From: Atrina japonica
Lineage: Eukaryota; Mollusca; Bivalvia; Pterioida; Pinnidae
Direction of reading: 5' to 3'
Assembly: GCA_030159075.1 (NCBI GenBank)
Contig: BROG01000341.1
Span: 186,001 to 250,000 of the forward strand
DNA length: 64,000 nt
Shown here in pieces: positions 39,268-51,359 of this stretch. Numbering within the stretch: the first letter of the stretch is position 1; every line of letters begins with the position of its first letter. The notes beneath the pieces were generated by a model that saw only the letters and a list, made by a program, of their open reading frames with translations, made no database searches and was not told where the DNA came from. The position numbers and the translations under genes are program-made.

Positions 39268-39606
39268 ATCAGGAGATACGGTCAAAATGTACATGTTATC
39301 AGATAGTAGGGTCAAAGATTGCATATCAAGTATTAAGGTCTAAATCCAGACATTACTTTGTACATATGTCAAAATTGATATTTGTTCAGATGGTAGTGTC
39401 AGAATTGATATATAATTTGATAGCAGGGTAAAACTTACATAAAACATGTAGTAAGGTCAACATTCACATATTATTAGAGAGTAAGGCCAAAATTTACATA
39501 TAATCAGACATAAGTTCGAAATTTAAATATTATCAGGCAGTAAGGTACAAAGTTATACATTATCAGACAGTAAGGTCAAAATTTGCATTTGATCAGGAGG
39601 TAAATA
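39268..39606 (+). repeat. Degenerate ~33-bp minisatellite, right block
   Basis: At least eight imperfect units with TATCAGACAGTAAGGTCAAA as the best-conserved part. Confidence 0.75.
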
Positions 39607-40090
39607 TACCATAATCACTCGCATATGGAGTTTATATTTCCCAAATGATCCAATATGAGAGGGCATGTTCAACATATGAACATTTCATATACAGATGTGA
39701 ACTACTCACTGACAAATTATCGACACAGGGATATCGAAAACCGCGTTTGATGTCAACGTTCAGCAAATTTTACGGTCGGTATAATAGTCTTTTTGCGATT
39801 ACTCTGTTTCACTAGGTGAAATGTTGAGTTGCTTTTTCGTTGGCGGTTGTTGAGACGTATGTACCAATTGTGACGAGGATTCGTTCCTCGCGTATTTTAT
39901 TTGGACTTGACTGTGGACTCACAGCAGGTATGACCGGTCGACAGGTGATGCTTATTCCTCCAAGGCACCTGATCCCACCTCTTGGTTTCCAGAGGTCCGT
40001 GTTTGTCCATTTTTACCAGATTTATATCTATATCCTGGACATCATAAATATTTACACTTTGGTATTTGAGATGTTTTATATATAACTTTG
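39607..40090 (+). pseudogene. Retroelement family B copy: 3' end of reverse-transcriptase gene plus tail, coding strand plus
   Basis: This is inverted relative to copies 1 and 2. The + strand corresponds to the C-terminal RT region and ends with CDYSVSLGEMLSCFFVGGC and a stop near 39855, like the VSLSEMLSCLFVGGC end at 33914. Upstream the frame is destroyed (in-frame stops, AAATGATCCAATATG for the usual Arg-Tyr-Ala region). The tail follows, with GACTGTGGACTCACAGCAGG and GGTCCGTGTTTGTCC, ending near 40085. The catalytic region is absent, so this is a 5'-truncated dead copy. Confidence 0.75.
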
Positions 40091-40384
40091 GTCTTATGTT
40101 TAGCAATATTTAGCAAAGTCATTTTTCATATTTTACTAGGTAGTTAGGTAAAAAATTAATTCTAATTGTAATTATTTGATGAGTCAAATCAACAATACAA
40201 ATAACTGAAAGGTCTGTAGTTCAGCATTCCCTGTATTCTTCTACAATGTTTACATACAAACAATTTGCTATGCCTCTTAGACGCAATAGCTCTTTATCAT
40301 CCGTGTCCATCTTAAATAAGGGTGTCATAATTCAGTGGTGTATGGTTTAATTACAAGATTTATCTTATGGTGAACGAAATGATA

Positions 40385-40990
40385 AACAGTCTTTATATTT
40401 TGATACAGAGAATGCAACAGGGAAATGTTGGATCTGAAGTTTAGTGAGCTCTTATGCTTTGATAAAAAATATACGTAGGGAATTGTTGGATCTGAAGTGT
40501 AGTGAAGTCTTTTTACTTTGATACAAAGAATACAACAGGGAAATGTTGGATCTGAAGTTTAGTGAAGTCTTTATGCTTTGATAAAAAATATACGTAGGGA
40601 ATTGTTGGATCTGAAGTTTAGTAAAGTCTTTTTACTGTGATACAGAGTATACAACAGGGAAATGTTGGATCTGAAGTTTAGTGAGCTCTTATGCTTTGAT
40701 AAAAAATATACGTAGGGAATTATTGGATCTGAAGTTTAGTGAAGTCTTTATGCTTTGATACAGGGTATTCGTTATGGAAATGTTGGATCTGAAGTTTAGT
40801 AAAGTCTTTTTACTGTGATACAGAGTATACAACAGGGACATGTTGGATTTGAAGTGTAGTGAAGTCTTTATGCTTTGATACAGAGTACACAACAGGGAAA
40901 TGTTGGATCTGAAGTTTAGTGAAGTCGTTATGATTTGATACATGTGTATTCGTTATGGAAATGTTGGATCTGAAGTTTAGTGAAGTAAAG
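40385..40990 (+). repeat. 60-bp minisatellite with two alternating unit types, about 10 units
   Basis: Units start GAAGTTTAGTGAAGTCTTT and end TGTTGGATCT. Type a carries ACAACAGGGAAATG, type b carries ACGTAGGGAATTG, and a rarer type c carries TTCGTTATGGAAATG. The order from left to right is a-b-a-b-a-b-c-a-a-c. This is a dimeric higher-order structure followed by a scrambled end. The minus-strand 84-codon frame over it is an artefact of a period divisible by three. Confidence 0.93.
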
Positions 40991-41657
40991 CATTTGAACT
41001 TTTTGAATAAGCAAGAACAAAAGCGTCTATTTCTAAAGCTTAAATTAAAAATAAAAGTATAGACGATTTAATCACTGGCAATGTTCTTAATCGCAGAAAG
41101 TGTCAGTCATGTATTCCGTGTTATTTTAAATTGAATATAACACCTTTTATTTCATATAGCTATACACCCTGTATTACGCCCCAATTATTTCTTTATAAAC
41201 GGGTTTTACAATACGTAGATATCAATAATCTTCAACATAGTACCGTCATATGTTCATAAGTTTCGTCTCCCTCCAAATGTAATCTTTTCGGGCATGTCAT
41301 CTCCAATGACATTTTATGACCGACAATCTTATTTCTAGAGGTCCAAAATACGGTGAAGGTCGTTCTTTTAATTGGAGTCATGGTTTTAGTAATGGATTCT
41401 GTCAAGGATTATTGTCAGAGGATAGGCCAAATACGAGAACGAGAAACCACATCCTTTTTCTGAATGGTTAAAGCCTGTACAATAGTTGATAAAATCTCGA
41501 AATTGAAGTATAAAATAAGCGACTGAGTTTACGAACTATGTCTTATTCTGTCCCTATTATTTTCTAATTGTTAACATTTTTATTCCATCACAATAACAGC
41601 AACATTAGCTCTAAAAAGTTATTCAACGTTTAATTTAGACTAGCTAGTGGAATTCAA
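40991..41657. other. AT-rich sequence, no gene seen
   Basis: No supported feature. Confidence 0.4.
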
Positions 41658-41692
41658 TTTTAGCTAATGGATTTTAAATCCACAAGCTAAAA
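41658..41692. repeat. Small palindrome
   Basis: The nested arms TTTTAGCT/AGCTAAAA and GGATTT/AAATCC form a near-perfect hairpin. The role is unknown. Confidence 0.6.
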
Positions 41693-41764
41693 GTAGTTTG
41701 TGGCAAAAACGATTATTTTCGATACCTGCACACTCAACGATTTTTCATTTATTTTTTGGTAGAG

Positions 41765-41945
41765 GGAGAACCCGGGAAGTGACCACCGGCTTTCCGTGGG
41801 TAAACCGAAAAACTTTCTCAAACAATCATCATATTAGATTCCATTCAGACTCACACCTGCGCTGACAAGAAGCGAGAGACTTCATGGTTCAAAGCGCCAT
41901 ACTCTAACCACGGGACCTTGGATGCGCCGGGAGTGTACATAATAA
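41765..41945 (-). repeat. Possible tRNA-derived SINE
   Basis: The minus strand has GTGGTTAGAGTATGG (A-box-like, 41897-41911) and GGTGTGAGTCTGA (poor B-box, 41845-41857), followed by AACCCGGG and GGTAAACC blocks. This is a weak match; it could be an old SINE or unrelated. Confidence 0.3.
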
Positions 41946-42400
41946 GATTAGAGAGGATATATAGTAAGAACAGAAGTGGGGGTAATATATAGTTTAGAGA
42001 AGTAAGACAGTAAATACAACAGGGAGAGAGTAATATAGTATACGACAAAGAGAGAGATATGACGTTTAGAAAAATAATACATGGAGAGATTAATATGAAG
42101 TTTAGGGAAATAATACAGTATACGACAGGGAGAGAGTAATATGACGTTTGGAGAAGTAATGAAATAGGCTATATACGACAGGGAGAGAGTAATATGACGT
42201 TAAGAGACGTAGTACACTATATACAACAGGGAGGGAGTAATATGGTGTTTAGAGACGTAGAACAGTATATACAACAGAGAGAAAGTAATATGGTGTTTAG
42301 AGAGGTAATACAGTATACACAACAGGGAAAATGGAAATATAGCGTTTACAGAAATAATACAGTATATACGACACAGAGAGAGTAATATAGCTTTTAGAGA
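41940..42400 (+). repeat. 41-49-bp minisatellite, left block
   Basis: Imperfect units of the form GAGTAATATGACGTTTAGAG followed by AAGTAATACAGTATATACAACAGG-type sequence. The same unit continues at 42862-43560 after two family A copies. Confidence 0.9.
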
Positions 42401-42401
42401 A

Positions 42402-42655
42402 ATATTATAAACATAATACCAAAGTTATAATGCCCAAGACGATCCGATCGTTTCTGTCAATTAGACTTCAACAGTTGAGCTCCAATTTAAGATATATTTG
42501 TATTTCCTAAAGAAACAGTGGTATCATACAAGGCCAAATAATAAATCTAAAAGTATATAGCCGAAATCCGTCTAAGAGTAACCACTGTAAAAAGTTGACT
42601 ATCTTAGCTTTAGGAAACTTCGGAGTTTAAATGGTTTTATCAGTGCCAAATATTA
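42402..42655 (+). repeat. Dispersed repeat family A
   Basis: It starts ATTATAAACATAATACCAAA and contains CCCAAGACGATC, GTGGTATCATACAAGGCCA and CCGTCTAAGAGTAACCACTG. It splits the flanking minisatellite. Confidence 0.85.
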
Positions 42656-42689
42656 CTTTAATTACCAGGTTTATGTATACCCTTCCAGC

Positions 42690-42861
42690 AGTGGCAACGG
42701 CCTAGTGGTAATATATATTATAAACATAATACCAAAGTTATAATGCCCAAGACGATCGTCTCTGTCAATTAGACTTCATTAGTTGAATTCCAATTTAGAA
42801 ATATCTGTATTTCCTAAAGAGAAAGCGGTATCAATAAAGCCGAAAATATAGCCGAAATCAG

Positions 42862-42862
<1 letters not shown>
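42690..42862 (+). repeat. SINE-head fragment and second family A copy
   Basis: GCAACGGCCTAGTGGTAA (about 42696-42713) resembles a tRNA-type A box and may be a SINE remnant. From about 42712 a family A copy follows (ATTATAAACATAATACCAAA, then CCCAAGACGATCGTCTCTGT). It is close in sequence to the copy at 42402, which suggests a local duplication. Confidence 0.7.
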
Positions 42863-43560
<698 letters not shown>

Positions 43561-44212
43561 TAACAACTGGGAGGGGGTTGATACATATCTTTACATCATA
43601 CATGTCATGGTATAGTAGCGTATTTGAAGATATCATCTTCAGCTCACGTTTTATGGTCTTTTCATTGTTTTGCTTTCATTTACAGACGAGACAGATAAAT
43701 AAGTTTTATCTATTATTGATACATTCACTTTTACTTTTTCCAAAGACAAAGGAAATCTGTATGAGACTGTCGAGATTACAAACCATGTCAGTTTCGGATG
43801 TATACAAAAATTCTCCTGAATGTAAACATCTTAGAACATGTAAACGTCTTAGAACATTCCTTGAAATATAAACAGTGCACGGACATTTTATTCGTTTTCG
43901 GCTCCTTCATACCTTTCAACTTGTAGATAAATCAATTCACAAGAATATAATGCAAAATGAATGCCGTCAAATGTCCTTTCTTGATTTGTTAAAATGATGA
44001 TTGCGGGTAGCAAAAGATAGAATTGCGTGCTCAACACTAGTTTATCGTTTCATAAGTAGACGGAAATATAGTTTCTATTAAAAAGCACCTTTCAGATATT
44101 TTTATTTTTTTTATTTACAAATATGTATTACTTTACTTCAACTCTAGAGTAAACTGATGTACATAGATTGTATCTCGTTATTTCAAAACTTATGACTGTT
44201 ATGCCATATATG
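43561..44212. other. AT-rich sequence, no gene seen
   Basis: The 97-codon + frame at 43578-43871 has no recognised motif and no clear splice context. Confidence 0.4.
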
Positions 44213-44219
44213 AAGTAGT

Positions 44220-44290
<71 letters not shown>

Positions 44291-44336
44291 TGCAGTAGTA
44301 GTAGTAGTAGCAGTAGTTGTAGTAGTAGTAGCAGTG
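44213..44336 (+). repeat. (TAG)n microsatellite
   Basis: TAG triplets with TGC and GCAG interruptions toward the right end. Confidence 0.96.
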
Positions 44337-44370
44337 GTTATATATAATGGTCATTGTTTTAATATTCCCA

Positions 44371-44588
44371 GACTAAGAGTTTCAGTTCCATTTGCAATAT
44401 GTATTTCTGTAAGATCATTTGTCAATGTAGAAAATATGTACTCAGGAGAACTTTCAATTGACGATGGTATTGTTTCGGAAGTGAAACGAAAGTACACAAT
44501 TTTCTGTAGCAACTATGAACTGACAGCGACTATGAACGATGAAAAAAAATCTCAAAAATGTTATATGTTGTGTTATCTTGTCAATTGA
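44371..44588 (+). CDS. Possible coding exon, unrecognised, low confidence
   Basis: After a plausible splice acceptor (TTTTAATATTCCCAG ending at 44370) an open frame of about 72 codons runs to a stop at 44586-44588. It begins LRVSVPFAICISVR and later has MYSGELSIDDGIVSEVKRKY. Composition is mixed rather than low-complexity, with six Cys. I recognise no family, see no neighbouring exon, and the frame could be chance in AT-rich DNA. It lies immediately right of the (TAG)n array. Confidence 0.17.
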
Positions 44589-45186
44589 CGTGAAAGTATG
44601 AAAAATCAAGATGATTAATTACGATCTTCATTTGTATAGTAAATTATTCAATTGTGCAATATTAACTTCATGGATACATTAACAGTCTATCTAAGGTTAC
44701 GTGTATTTTCTATGTCGATGTCTTATATCAGCTTTTCTCCATAAACTGATCCTTACAAAGGCCTACTTTAGCTATTGATTTTATAAAGATATATAATGGC
44801 ATCTATGTACTTTAAATTTCTTATATTTCGACACGTTCCGTTATATTTGAGAATTCACGCAGAAATTAATAAATAAAATGATAATTTAAGGATTTTACCG
44901 CTGTCTTGTTACATAACGGTTGATGATTAATATTGATGGTCTAAATTAGCAGTGGTTGACGATATATAACATTTCATACTGCATAAAAGTGAATTGATGT
45001 ACATGTATATATGTATCAATGAAATCATCGCGTACACCATGTTAGGTAGTTACAAAGATATTCTCATTAAACACCACAATAAATGACAAAAATAACTGTC
45101 AACAAATATAAAGGAAATCATATGTTGATCAAACAGAAACCAAAAAGGGTGGGAAGAAATGTGAATTTGAAAAAAATTCATCTATC
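44589..45186. other. AT-rich sequence, no gene seen
   Basis: No supported feature. Confidence 0.4.
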
Positions 45187-45363
45187 ACACACACACACAC
45201 ACACACAAACACACGCGCGCACATACACACACTCACATATATATATACACACACACAGTGACACACACACACAGTGACACACACACACACACACACAGTA
45301 GACATATATATGACATATATATACACACATATATGTGTGTATTGTGTATATATATATGTGTGT

Positions 45364-45424
<61 letters not shown>
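45187..45424 (+). repeat. Compound (CA)n / (TATG) / (TA)n microsatellite
   Basis: CA repeats with CAGTGA interruptions (45187-45300) pass into ATATG/TGTG steps and then a pure TA run (45367-45424). Confidence 0.96.
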
Positions 45425-45429
<5 letters not shown>

Positions 45430-46400
45430 ATCCATTAGACACATTTTATTTAAAAGGACATAGATAATGTTTATCGAAAATTATAAAATAAGAAGCAACT
45501 GACTCCGTGGTGAGAAATACACTTATATTGACAACGAGGCGAGATCTTGTCTAATTATATACATCAGTGTTTTATTAAGTTTGTACAGTCTTAAACTATA
45601 AAGTCAGACATTTCCCATATACATATAGCACTTATTTGTATAATTGATGTGTCTAGCCATTCCCTGATCGCAAATTCTCCTTGTTATGTAAGTATTAAAC
45701 TAACAAATTGAACGCTTTCCTTTATAGATTGTTTAATTCAATTTCCCGCAGCAACGATAGTAAACATACGTTTAATACTTTTCTGTATTAATCATATTTT
45801 GTGATTAAAATTTTATTCATTTTCATTCCATTTTATTCTCAGTGGTATAAATAATGATTACATTAAAACATATGTGTGAAACAATTGTGAATGCGAAATA
45901 TCCAAAGTAAAGCATCATTCAAATTACCACAGACAATATATTTTTGACATTGTTTGTAACAAATTATTTTACAAATATTCACTGATGCTGAGATTCCTCA
46001 CAAAAATATATTTAAAAAGAACAGTATATTTCTATATCTACTCTCAATTGCAGGACCACTAGCAGCGCTCGATTATTTTGAGCTTCACTTTATATTAAAA
46101 TTAAATTTTCTGATTATAACATAAGCTTTATACATGTAGTACACGACATCATACTGGCGTTATTGGTTTGTAAAATAAGGGAACAACAGCAGATGCTCAA
46201 GATAATCGTTTCTGTCAATAAGAAGTCACCATAACTGATTTCTTATTCAATTTATTCAGATTAAGACTTGGTATGTAAATTAATAAATCATTAGTTCATT
46301 TTCAGCTTCAGTAAAACATTCTACTCTTTGTTTTATGCAGGGAAAGTTGACCTAGAACAAAAAGGTAACACTTCTAACGTTGCACTCTTGTTGTATATAG
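45425..46400. other. AT-rich sequence with a partial family A copy
   Basis: About 46185-46290 matches the GCTCAAGA.AATCGTTTCTGT part of family A. Nothing else is recognised. Confidence 0.5.
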
Positions 46401-47030
46401 TTGATATAGGTGTATTATGTAAATGTGTGTTGTGTATTTGGGATGTGCGTTGTGTATTCTGAGTGTGCGTTGTGTATTTGGGGTGTGTGTTGTGTATTTT
46501 AAATGTGCTATGTGTATTTGGAGTGTGTGTTGTGTATTTGGAATGTCTGTTGTATATTTGGTGTGAGTGTTATATTTGGTGTGTGTTGTGTATATGGAGT
46601 GTGTGTGTTGTGTATCTAGAATGTGTATTGTGTATTTCTAATGTGTATGTTGTGTATTTTGAGTGTGTGCTGTACACTGGCAATGTGTGTTATGCATTTG
46701 GAGTGTGCGATGTATATATGGGATGTGTGTTGTGTATTTGGAGTATGTGTTGTGTATCTAGAATGTGTCTTGTGTTTTGGAGTGTGTACGTTGTGTATTT
46801 GGATTGTGTGTGTCGTGTATTTGGAGTGTGTTGTGCATTTTGAGTGTGCGATGTGTATTTGGAGGTCTTGTGTATTCGGAGTGTGTGTTGGGTATTTGGA
46901 ATGTCTGTAGTATATTTGGAGTGTGGTGTGTATCTAGAATGTGTATTGTATATATAGAGTATGTGTTGTGTATTTTGGAGTGTGTATATTGTGTATTTTG
47001 AGTGTGTGTTGCGTATTTGAAATGCATGTC
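46400..47030 (+). repeat. GT-rich ~20-bp minisatellite, about 30 units
   Basis: Imperfect units of AGTGTGTGTTGTGTATTTGG with lengths of about 19-22 bases and many variants. The Cys/Val/Tyr-rich + frames (126 and 95 codons) and the antisense frames follow from the repeat and are not genes. Confidence 0.92.
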
Positions 47031-47250
47031 TATAGTGAAAATGCATATTAAAAATACTGTCTGAAATCCTACGATATCAGATTCGCTTTTACGTATTTTA
47101 AATTATCACAATTAATATATTCATTTTCCTTTCGTGTGGTAACAATGTTAAAACATTGTAGTTAAAATTCCTTTTTATACTTTGGAAAGAAAAATAAATA
47201 CATCACAAAAATAAACATTCAGTCTGAATTCTCTCATGTTCTCTATCAAG

Positions 47251-47265
47251 TGATAGATAGATAGT

Positions 47266-47332
<67 letters not shown>

Positions 47333-47340
47333 ATAAAAAG

Positions 47341-47392
<52 letters not shown>
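47251..47392 (+). repeat. (GATA)n followed by (TA)n microsatellite
   Basis: GATA units at 47251-47331 with one GTTA variant, a short AAATAAAAAG spacer, then TA repeats at 47347-47392. Confidence 0.96.
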
Positions 47393-47399
<7 letters not shown>

Positions 47400-47891
47400 G
47401 ACCTTTATTAATTGATTGCATTGGTTAAAATTTTAAAATGCAATGTTATAGTTCTGAAGCTATTCCATATGTGTACCCGGGCGGTCTTAATATTTACTTG
47501 AGGCAGGTAGGATTTCAAGCTTTCATTTGATTCATTTCTGAGGGTGTAACAGCAGGATAAGTTTCATTGGAACTTTAATTTCATAGAACATTAACGGATG
47601 TATTGAAAGAGACCGTATTATTATCATTCAATACCATGTTTATGGTTTATTGTAAACTCTTATAAGATATATTTCTGTATAATAAAAACATCCCCGGAAT
47701 TTTTCTACATGCTACCTAAGGATACGTATCATAAGTAAAAATTACTTCCTAATTTGTTTATTGCTGCATGAAATAATGGTATATTTATGTTATAGATAAT
47801 AATCTTTCATGGCTATTCAGTGATTCAGTATTTTATAAATACATCAATACATACAGAAAATACAGAAACTATATAAAGGTATTACTTATTG
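47393..47891. other. AT-rich sequence; likely intron of the exon at 47899-48311 if that is real
   Basis: No second exon of the minus-strand gene is recognisable here. Confidence 0.35.
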
Positions 47892-47898
47892 TTAAACG

Positions 47899-48311
47899 TT
47901 ACCTTCTAGAGCGTCGCAGTCTCTGAAGAGATTCCCGTATTGTTTGAACAGAACAATCATTCCAGCTTTGAGGTCTTCGTGTATATCTGCAGATTTCATG
48001 TTAACATTCTTCGATGTATTTTTTTCGTAGTCATAGTAATTATTTGCTAAAATAGGTGGTTGATAAAGAGTTTCTTTATAATATTGATCCAGTGGTTTTC
48101 GAAGCGATTTCCTTTTATACCACATTTTCATATAGGAATTTGTATCCATGGGTTTAAGAAATTCGGTGTAATTTGCTCTAAACAAAGTTTGGTTTAACAA
48201 CGTCTCATTAAATCCTCTATATTCCCAATAATCCGTTGTCATGGATACTATCAGTAAGACCGTAACATTTCCAGCAAAAATAAGACTACTGTAGTTGCAA
48301 ATTTGTACCAT
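47899..48311 (-). CDS. Probable first exon of a claudin/PMP22-like tetraspan membrane protein
   Basis: The frame begins at an ATG (48309-48311, context GGTATGG) and encodes about 137 residues, ending at a good splice donor: GAAG then GTAACG at about 47893-47898. Residues 5-25 are hydrophobic (LIFAGNVTVLLIVSM) and fit a first membrane segment. TTDYWEYRGF follows directly, like the (S/T)TDxWE that opens the first extracellular loop in invertebrate claudin-like proteins. The loop is long (about 100 residues) with NxT/S sites (NET, NQT, NYT). Near the end YGNLFRDCDAL resembles the GLWxxC motif of the superfamily, with Leu-Phe in place of Leu-Trp. Later exons should carry three more membrane segments, but none is seen in the window. 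The superfamily call is by motif only; a chance frame or an exon remnant remains possible. Confidence 0.5.
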
Positions 48312-48757
48312 ACCCGAGCTGATCCATGCATTTGTGAGATGTATATTCCAAGTACGATATGTAGCCGGTCAACGAATCTATTCATTCGAAATATTTCACT
48401 AAATTCTCACCCAATATTTAATATTGTATCCCTTTCTCTTGTGGTCCATATCATAGTCAATACAATTAATTATGTGCATTCATATATTTGTGATTCATAT
48501 CATATAAACAATCGAACTGGGGATCCTTTCGGTTTACTCACAGTTGATATAGTAATATCCAAACATCCAATTAGGTATATAGATTCCGATACCATTAGTT
48601 CATCTCTTTCCTATTTAATACATCGTTCGTTGATTTTAAACTGTATTACCTCGAACTTTTACCTGAAACTCCAATTTTTATTCCGCTAATCGAAACTTTA
48701 TGCACTTAAACAAGGAAATAAAAATATTGACATAAACACAGTAACTTATATCAGCAA
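48312..48757. promoter_or_regulatory. Divergent spacer between two membrane-protein-like segments
   Basis: About 446 bases separate the minus-strand ATG at 48311 from the plus-strand ATG at 48758. If both are genes it would hold a shared promoter. I see no definite TATA box or initiator. The 128-codon + frame at 48303-48689 overlaps it and reads as chance sequence. Confidence 0.2.
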
Positions 48758-49261
48758 ATGGCTGGTTATAATGCAGTGTTATACTACCTTTACAAATTAC
48801 TACTCGGTCTCATAGCATCACTAAGTCTCCACCTTGTTATTCCATTCACAGATACAGATGGAATTCTACACGGAAATTGTTTTCCGATAGGTCCTGAACA
48901 ACTATCTTCTCTAATTCATCCACATGGAATTTATTAAACATCTTATTAGGCTACTGTGTATTTATTGTCGGTACGTACTGTCTTGGACTGATCTACGACC
49001 ACCTTTGGTACCCATACAGATGCATTGATTTCAATTGTTGAAGCTCTCATCATCCAAATATCATTCGTTAGCGTTCATGTATTTATTTTCTACTTTCTCG
49101 GCTTGAATGCAATTCACAAAACAATCAAAATCATCATTGAAAACTGGCGAAATACAACAAATATTGATATCATAAATTTCTTTCCTACTTCCCTGGCATT
49201 TCATGATTCTGTTCCGCACCCTGGATTGGAATTATTTCTTCGATGCCATATGGAAAGATGA
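48758..49261 (+). pseudogene. Frame-broken membrane-protein-like segment
   Basis: An ATG at 48758 opens 59 codons: a hydrophobic stretch (YKLLLGLIASLSLHLVIPF), then DTDGILHGNCFPIGPEQ, to a stop at 48935. A second frame (about 48901-49041) gives WNLLNILLGYCVFIVGTYC and LGLIYDHLWYPYR. From about 49009 the first frame resumes with ALISIVEALIIQISFVSVHV and FIFYFLGLNAIHKTIKIIIE, to a stop at 49259. Two compensating one-base shifts would join these into one protein of about 165 residues with three membrane segments. The first segment followed by DG..HG.C faintly recalls TMEM179, but I cannot confirm it. It is either a pseudogene, a sequence error, or three chance hydrophobic frames. Confidence 0.3.
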
Positions 49262-50000
49262 ATATTAAGATTGTTACATATGTATCCTACATAATGTCTT
49301 GAGTCGGATAGTATACCAATTTATTTTTCTTCACAAAATTTTTCTTTCCAGGTCTTAATCAAATATTTGCAATGGTAAAATGAAAATCATATAAACATTT
49401 GGGATAGGTCGTATTTCTACACACTGGGTAAGCCACTCGTTTGTGAGCCTTTTCCGACGCAATATTCATTGGATTGACAACTCTATTGTCAATAACATTT
49501 GAATAATTTACACAAAAACATTGATAGCAATTGTTAAGGGACAAGTCACAGCACGATCATTTCCTCGAAAATGTCGGTAGAACTACTCCAGAGGGAAATT
49601 TACCGCCCTTAACCGTAATAATTCATTTGAATTAGTCTTCGGGCGGGGCATATACGATCAGTATGAAATGTCACCCTTTAGGCTTCCGATGTATTAGTTC
49701 ATCACTGCTAACGTTTCGTATACAGAAGAGCGAAACCACAGCAGCGATGCGAATTATATGATCATTATCTTACTCATGAATGAATTTGACTGTATCACAT
49801 TGTAATGCTTGTTATGCAATTATATTTTTTGTGTTATGACTATGTGACATAAAATATATACAAAATGCTGTTTGTAGGAACTTTACAAACGTACATTCAA
49901 ATCAATGCATGTATACGTAAGTGCATGTATACATACATAGATGCACATTCATGCATTCATCCGTGTGTACTAACCCCAGTACGCACGCAACCACGCTCAC
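49262..50000. other. AT-rich sequence with a GC-armed palindrome
   Basis: CCGCCC (49603-49608) and GGGCGG (49641-49646) flank an inner TAATTC/GAATTA palindrome, giving a nested hairpin. Otherwise nothing is recognised. Confidence 0.45.
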
Positions 50001-50176
50001 ACAAACACATATATACACAATACACATACATACATACATACATACATACATACATACATACATACATACATACATAGCTACCTACTTACCTACCTATATA
50101 TATATATATATATATATACATACTTGATGTACACCTACCTACCTACCTACCTACTTACCTACCTACCTACTTACTT
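50001..50176 (+). repeat. (ACAT)n / (TA)n / (ACCT)n compound microsatellite
   Basis: ACAT units at 50025-50076, CTAC/TTAC units, a TA run at 50095-50118, then ACCT units at 50132-50172. Confidence 0.95.
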
Positions 50177-51359
50177 TACTCATATTTCTTTAAATTCTCA
50201 TGTAGACATATAATTAGACACACACGCAAACTGGGTATATTTTAAAGGAATGTGTCATATTTGATTACAAAAGTCGTTAAGTGTTATCATCACTACATAT
50301 CAATTTGACCTAAATTTCTCAAATGCATTCCAAATTTGGATTCTACCTAGCGCTTATTGAATTAAAAATAGAATTTCCATTGATTGCTTTACAGCAATAT
50401 TGAATGATGGTACATCGGCAAATAATGTTTTCATTATTATGTTGCTGCTTTAGCTGTTGTAAATGTAAATTTCAATTACCAGTAATTTATTTCAAAATGA
50501 ATCTTTCTGACAGGTATGAATGAGCCATTTGATTGCTATCACCTAAATGAGTTGGTTTGTTTGTTTGAAAGTCCAAACAAATGACACTTTATATGCATAA
50601 ATAACTTTGACCAACATATATTGCTATCATACTTTAGATTTGTTGAAAACACATAAGGATGAACGCTCTAACATTGTCCACTGAACAGTACTTTTTATGC
50701 AAAAATATTTACGTAACGAATTAGAAAATAATTGCACCGACATATCCAAAATAACTAAAATTTGACATTTGTCTTCAAGATATATATATATATACAAGTA
50801 GGTTATAAAATGGTATAATAAAGAGTCGTAGACAGTCCGTTTATCCTCAATTTTAGAGACAACTTTTAAAAGCAACTAAATGCTAACTGTAAATAGAAAC
50901 AGTTTATGATAGTAAGGAAAGTAACAAAGATATATGAAATGCTATGATAGTAAAGTTAGCAATTTCGATCAACAGAATTTTATGATAGAAATGAAAGTAA
51001 ACATGATAAAAAATATATATGAAAAAAGTACATGGAACCCTTTATGTAAACTCTTCTTTGTTCATATGACGCTGATTAAGTATTTGCTCGGCAAGTGAAA
51101 GTTGTGTTCGAACTTAAGTCTGATCTCAGTTCTTCAACCGGAAATTAGAACAATTTTCATACGCGCGTAGAAAAGGGTTTTGTCATCTGTCTTTCTGAAA
51201 AGATCCTAGATATATACCAGACAAAATTAGCATGCTACTTCCGTGAAATAGATTGGCGTAGTTCCACAGCAAAAGTCTAAATTTGAGAAACTTTAGATAT
51301 GATGGTGAAGTCTCTATTTAAGTGTGGCAGTATGTGAAAATACTGATATACATGTATAT
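50177..51359. other. AT-rich sequence, no gene seen
   Basis: No supported feature. The minus-strand 82-codon frame at 50627-50875 has random composition. Confidence 0.45.

Noticed and set aside
46463..47046. Cys/Val/Tyr-rich frames on both strands
   Set aside because: They are translations of the GT-rich minisatellite.
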